This document shows positions 4,356 through 5,642 of a stretch of 5,642 nt of DNA, piece by piece. The stretch's first letter is position 1, and every line of letters starts with the position of its first letter. The notes beneath the pieces were generated by a model. It did not search any database, was not told where the DNA came from, and saw only the letters and a list, made by a program, of their open reading frames with translations. The stretch spans positions 1 to 5,642 of the forward strand of contig JACQNA010000042.1 in the NCBI GenBank assembly GCA_016203335.1. Reading direction: 5' to 3'. Source of the DNA: Candidatus Woesearchaeota archaeon. GTDB taxonomy: Archaea > Nanobdellota > Nanobdellia > Woesearchaeales > JACQNA01. A program made the position numbers and the translations under genes.

Positions 4356-5310
4356 CATCAAGATGTACTCTCGCACGATACTTTTCTTGTATCCGTGCGA
4401 GCTTCTTTTTGGAGATATAAATATTTAATGCGGTATACTTTCCATCATTTTTTCTCCGCTTGTTGACTGTTGCAGCAAACTCTTCCTGAAAGCAGAACTC
4501 CAGAAGCCTTTTGAGGCCGTCCGCCTCATCCAGTTGGCTTCTGAATTTTGTATGCACCACTAACCGATCATTTTTGATATATGGATTTCCTCTGGTGAGC
4601 AGCAGATCCTCAATATAAGAAAACAGCAGGGCATAGGCAAACTCTGTATCTTCCTCACTCATCTGCCGGCGCTCTATCATCTCCTTCACCTCATGCATGG
4701 TCCTGCCGCTGACGCAGGAAATCGCCCTTCCCAGGCTATCTCCTCCGCTTAGCCTATGAATATGCGGCCTGCCGCAAAAGTCACTGAGGCAGATGGGGGC
4801 TATTTTCTGTTTCATATACTCCTGTATATTCGGTTGAAGGTGTATGGAGATATTATACTTCTTATCTATATACCCGCTGAATTGGGTGAGGCTCCACACC
4901 GTCAATAGCTGCCGGCTTCCATAAGTGATGGGAAATGATACCCCTATCTCCTGCAGGCGCTGCAACGCATGAACACTCTTGGGCATATGCTTCCCCTGCT
5001 GCCAATGTCCTCTTGTTCTTGGCGATACCTCTGCCATGCCTGGAATAATTGCAGGATATGACTCATCCTGTCCGAGAAGGGCGTTGAGCTGCCGGCGGTA
5101 ATCCAAGTACGCGAGTCCGTAATCCCGCTCGCCGAATGTTGCCATGAAATCCGCTACAGGCACCAATACCCTTTGCTCAAGGCTCATATGCTCCCCAAGA
5201 ATCCCTTTTGGTTTAAAAAAATACTCTTTTTTCTCCAGTGGTATACGCATATCTATACTTCTTTCTCTTTTTTTCATACACTGCTTCTGTTGCGGCTCCA
5301 GAAAATCCAT
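4342..5310 (-). CDS. Unknown protein; possible HTH plus degenerate LAGLIDADG-like fold
   Basis: I do not firmly recognise this 322-residue protein. Residues about 95-123 (SPRTRGHWQQGKHMPKS then ALQRLQEIG, with W103, G106 and P110) look like an archaeal helix-turn-helix that precedes a larger domain. The C-terminal half, about 222-316, follows a helix-strand-helix-hairpin-helix order: FAYALLFSYIEDLL, RLVVHTKF, GLKRLLEFCFQEEF, a hairpin from AATVNKRRKND to ALNIYIS, and KKLARIQEKY. That is the topology of a LAGLIDADG homing-endonuclease domain. A weaker first copy may start at LLTVWSLTQFSGYIDKKYNISIHL (135-158). No clear catalytic Asp-Gly is left at either helix end, so any nuclease would be inactive and a DNA-binding role is more likely. 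The N-terminus is lysine-rich. The start is uncertain: ATG 5310 suits the TATA-like box at 5355-5362, but ATG 5277, ATG 5250 and TTG 5352 are in frame. It overlaps the end of map by 14 bp. Confidence 0.75.
   Translation of the reverse strand: MDFLEPQQKQCMKKRERSIDMRIPLEKKEYFFKPKGILGEHMSLEQRVLVPVADFMATFGERDYGLAYLDYRRQLNALLGQDESYPAIIPGMAEVSPRTRGHWQQGKHMPKSVHALQRLQEIGVSFPITYGSRQLLTVWSLTQFSGYIDKKYNISIHLQPNIQEYMKQKIAPICLSDFCGRPHIHRLSGGDSLGRAISCVSGRTMHEVKEMIERRQMSEEDTEFAYALLFSYIEDLLLTRGNPYIKNDRLVVHTKFRSQLDEADGLKRLLEFCFQEEFAATVNKRRKNDGKYTALNIYISKKKLARIQEKYRARVHLDAILQ
4378..4412 (+). terminator. Possible T-rich terminator after map, inside the convergent gene
   Basis: About 25 nt after the map stop, the plus strand has TACTTTTCTTGTAT and then CTTCTTTTTGG. 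The 11-mer TTTTCTTGTAT is identical to one at 1712-1722, just after srp54. A terminator here would lie within the 3' coding end of the minus-strand gene, where the same bases encode a Lys-rich segment, so codon choice alone could explain it. Confidence 0.3.
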
Positions 5311-5354
5311 TATTTGGCAGCCTGTATACCTTTTCCCGCATTTTCGCCGCAAAC

Positions 5355-5362
5355 TATATAAA
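5355..5362. promoter_or_regulatory. Shared TATA box of a divergent gene pair
   Basis: The sequence TATATAAA on the plus strand reads TTTATATA, the archaeal consensus, on the minus strand. On the minus strand it predicts initiation near 5332, 22 nt before ATG 5310. On the plus strand it predicts initiation near 5384, at the ATG at 5383. One box may serve both directions, or only the minus-strand gene. Confidence 0.5.
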
Positions 5363-5382
5363 CCGCAAATCTGCAGTATACA

Positions 5383-5589
5383 ATGGGGTGGTTAAGAAGA
5401 GAGTATGCAGCTCTCTTTCTTTTTTCAGGGGTGAGGATGATCAAGCACGTCATTTCGTTCAAGCGGAGAAACAACCAGCGGGTTCTTGACCTATACCATC
5501 TTATTGGAAATGCGTATGTCCACAAGCAGATTGAGGAGCGGGACGGGCAGGTCTACATGCGGATGAAGAAAAGGATGGTTATTGCTTAA
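5383..5589 (+). CDS. Small basic protein of unknown function
   Basis: From ATG 5383 this frame gives 68 residues; from the internal ATG at 5437 it gives 50 residues (MIKHVISFKRRNNQRVLDLY and on). I do not recognise it. The protein is strongly basic, with a central amphipathic helix (QRVLDLYHLIGNAYVHKQIEE) and a Lys/Arg/Met-rich tail, suggesting nucleic-acid contact. Two starts compete. ATG 5383 lies 25 nt from the TATA-like box, the spacing other genes here use. ATG 5437 has GGGGTGAGG directly before it, a Shine-Dalgarno-like run with short spacing. If 5437 is right, the transcript has a leader of about 53 nt holding a hairpin and T-tract. Divergent placement beside the minus-strand gene suggests a functional or regulatory link, which is inference. 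A chance ORF is not excluded. Confidence 0.5.
   Translation: MGWLRREYAALFLFSGVRMIKHVISFKRRNNQRVLDLYHLIGNAYVHKQIEERDGQVYMRMKKRMVIA
5398..5425 (+). terminator. Hairpin followed by a T-tract (terminator or attenuator-like)
   Basis: AGAGAG at 5398-5403 pairs with CTCTCT at 5411-5416 around the 7-nt loop TATGCAG, and one or two more weak pairs extend the stem outward. T-rich sequence follows directly, with nine T in ten bases at 5416-5425 broken by one C. It lies right after the predicted promoter and before the internal ATG of the small ORF, the position expected for leader attenuation. The stem is short and could also be chance. Confidence 0.4.
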
Positions 5590-5642
5590 CAAACGTTCTC
5601 CTGATACCAAATACCGGGCTTGTCTGCTACTTTACCCATCAC
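5586..5642 (-). CDS. Possible C-terminal end of a minus-strand gene (partial)
   Basis: On the minus strand the frame entering from the window edge is open for 18 codons and ends VMGKVADKPGIWYQENVC followed by TAA. Its stop overlaps the stop of the small plus-strand ORF, a tail-to-tail arrangement like two others in this window. The segment has protein-like composition, but it is too short to assign a family or to exclude an open frame by chance. Confidence 0.25.
   Translation of the reverse strand: MMGKVADKPGIWYQENVC

Noticed and set aside
4083..4376. Minus-strand open frame of 97 codons over the end of map
   Set aside because: It is antisense to the conserved last metal-ligand region of methionyl aminopeptidase and overlaps the better supported minus-strand gene in another frame.
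5311..5352. TTG start at 5352 for the minus-strand unknown gene
   Set aside because: It lies almost on the TATA-like box and upstream of the predicted initiation site, and TTG is a weak start. ATG 5310 is better placed, though 5277 or 5250 remain possible.
5310..5525. Minus-strand open frame of 71 codons across the divergent promoter region
   Set aside because: It spans the TATA-like box, the GTATAC sites and the hairpin, has no start signal, and its residues show no family resemblance.

Overview
The window looks archaeal. It carries an archaeal-type SRP54 (signal recognition particle GTPase) and a stand-alone type II methionyl aminopeptidase. Several genes have an AT-rich TATA-like box centred about 26-29 nt before the start codon and no Shine-Dalgarno sequence, as expected for leaderless archaeal transcripts. 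T-rich tracts follow some genes. Base composition is close to balanced. The SRP54 sequence variants and the mix of very small accessory genes would fit an uncultivated DPANN-type archaeon (Woesearchaeota-like), but that lineage is an inference from memory. No rRNA, tRNA, CRISPR array or insertion sequence was found.

Layout. Positions 2-277 hold the 3' part of a minimal nucleotidyltransferase (MNT) gene. A 28-codon ORF overlaps its end and looks like the stump of the HEPN toxin partner. SRP54 follows at 361-1707. After a 141-bp spacer with a T-rich terminator-like tract, a small palindrome and a promoter, there is a 190-residue coiled-coil protein of unknown function (1849-2421). Convergent to it is a predicted secreted lipoprotein with a cupredoxin-like domain (2446-2901, minus). 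A 103-bp divergent promoter region separates the lipoprotein from a hicB-hicA toxin-antitoxin pair (3005-3417). Methionyl aminopeptidase follows at 3471-4355 from its own promoter. Its last 14 bp overlap the end of a convergent 322-residue minus-strand gene (4342-5310). That gene has a possible helix-turn-helix and a C-terminal half that resembles a degenerate LAGLIDADG fold. It shares an AT-rich divergent promoter region with a small basic ORF (5383-5589). The last bases may hold the tail of another minus-strand gene.

How the genes relate. SRP54 targets nascent membrane and secretory proteins, and methionyl aminopeptidase trims the initiator Met from nascent chains, so both are ribosome-associated housekeeping functions. 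Around them sit toxin-antitoxin type genes (one apparently decayed MNT-HEPN pair, one intact HicBA pair) and lineage-specific genes. The least explained part is 4342-5589: a putative DNA-binding protein of unknown family, a small divergent ORF, a cluster of GTATAC palindromes, and a hairpin plus T-tract just after the shared promoter.
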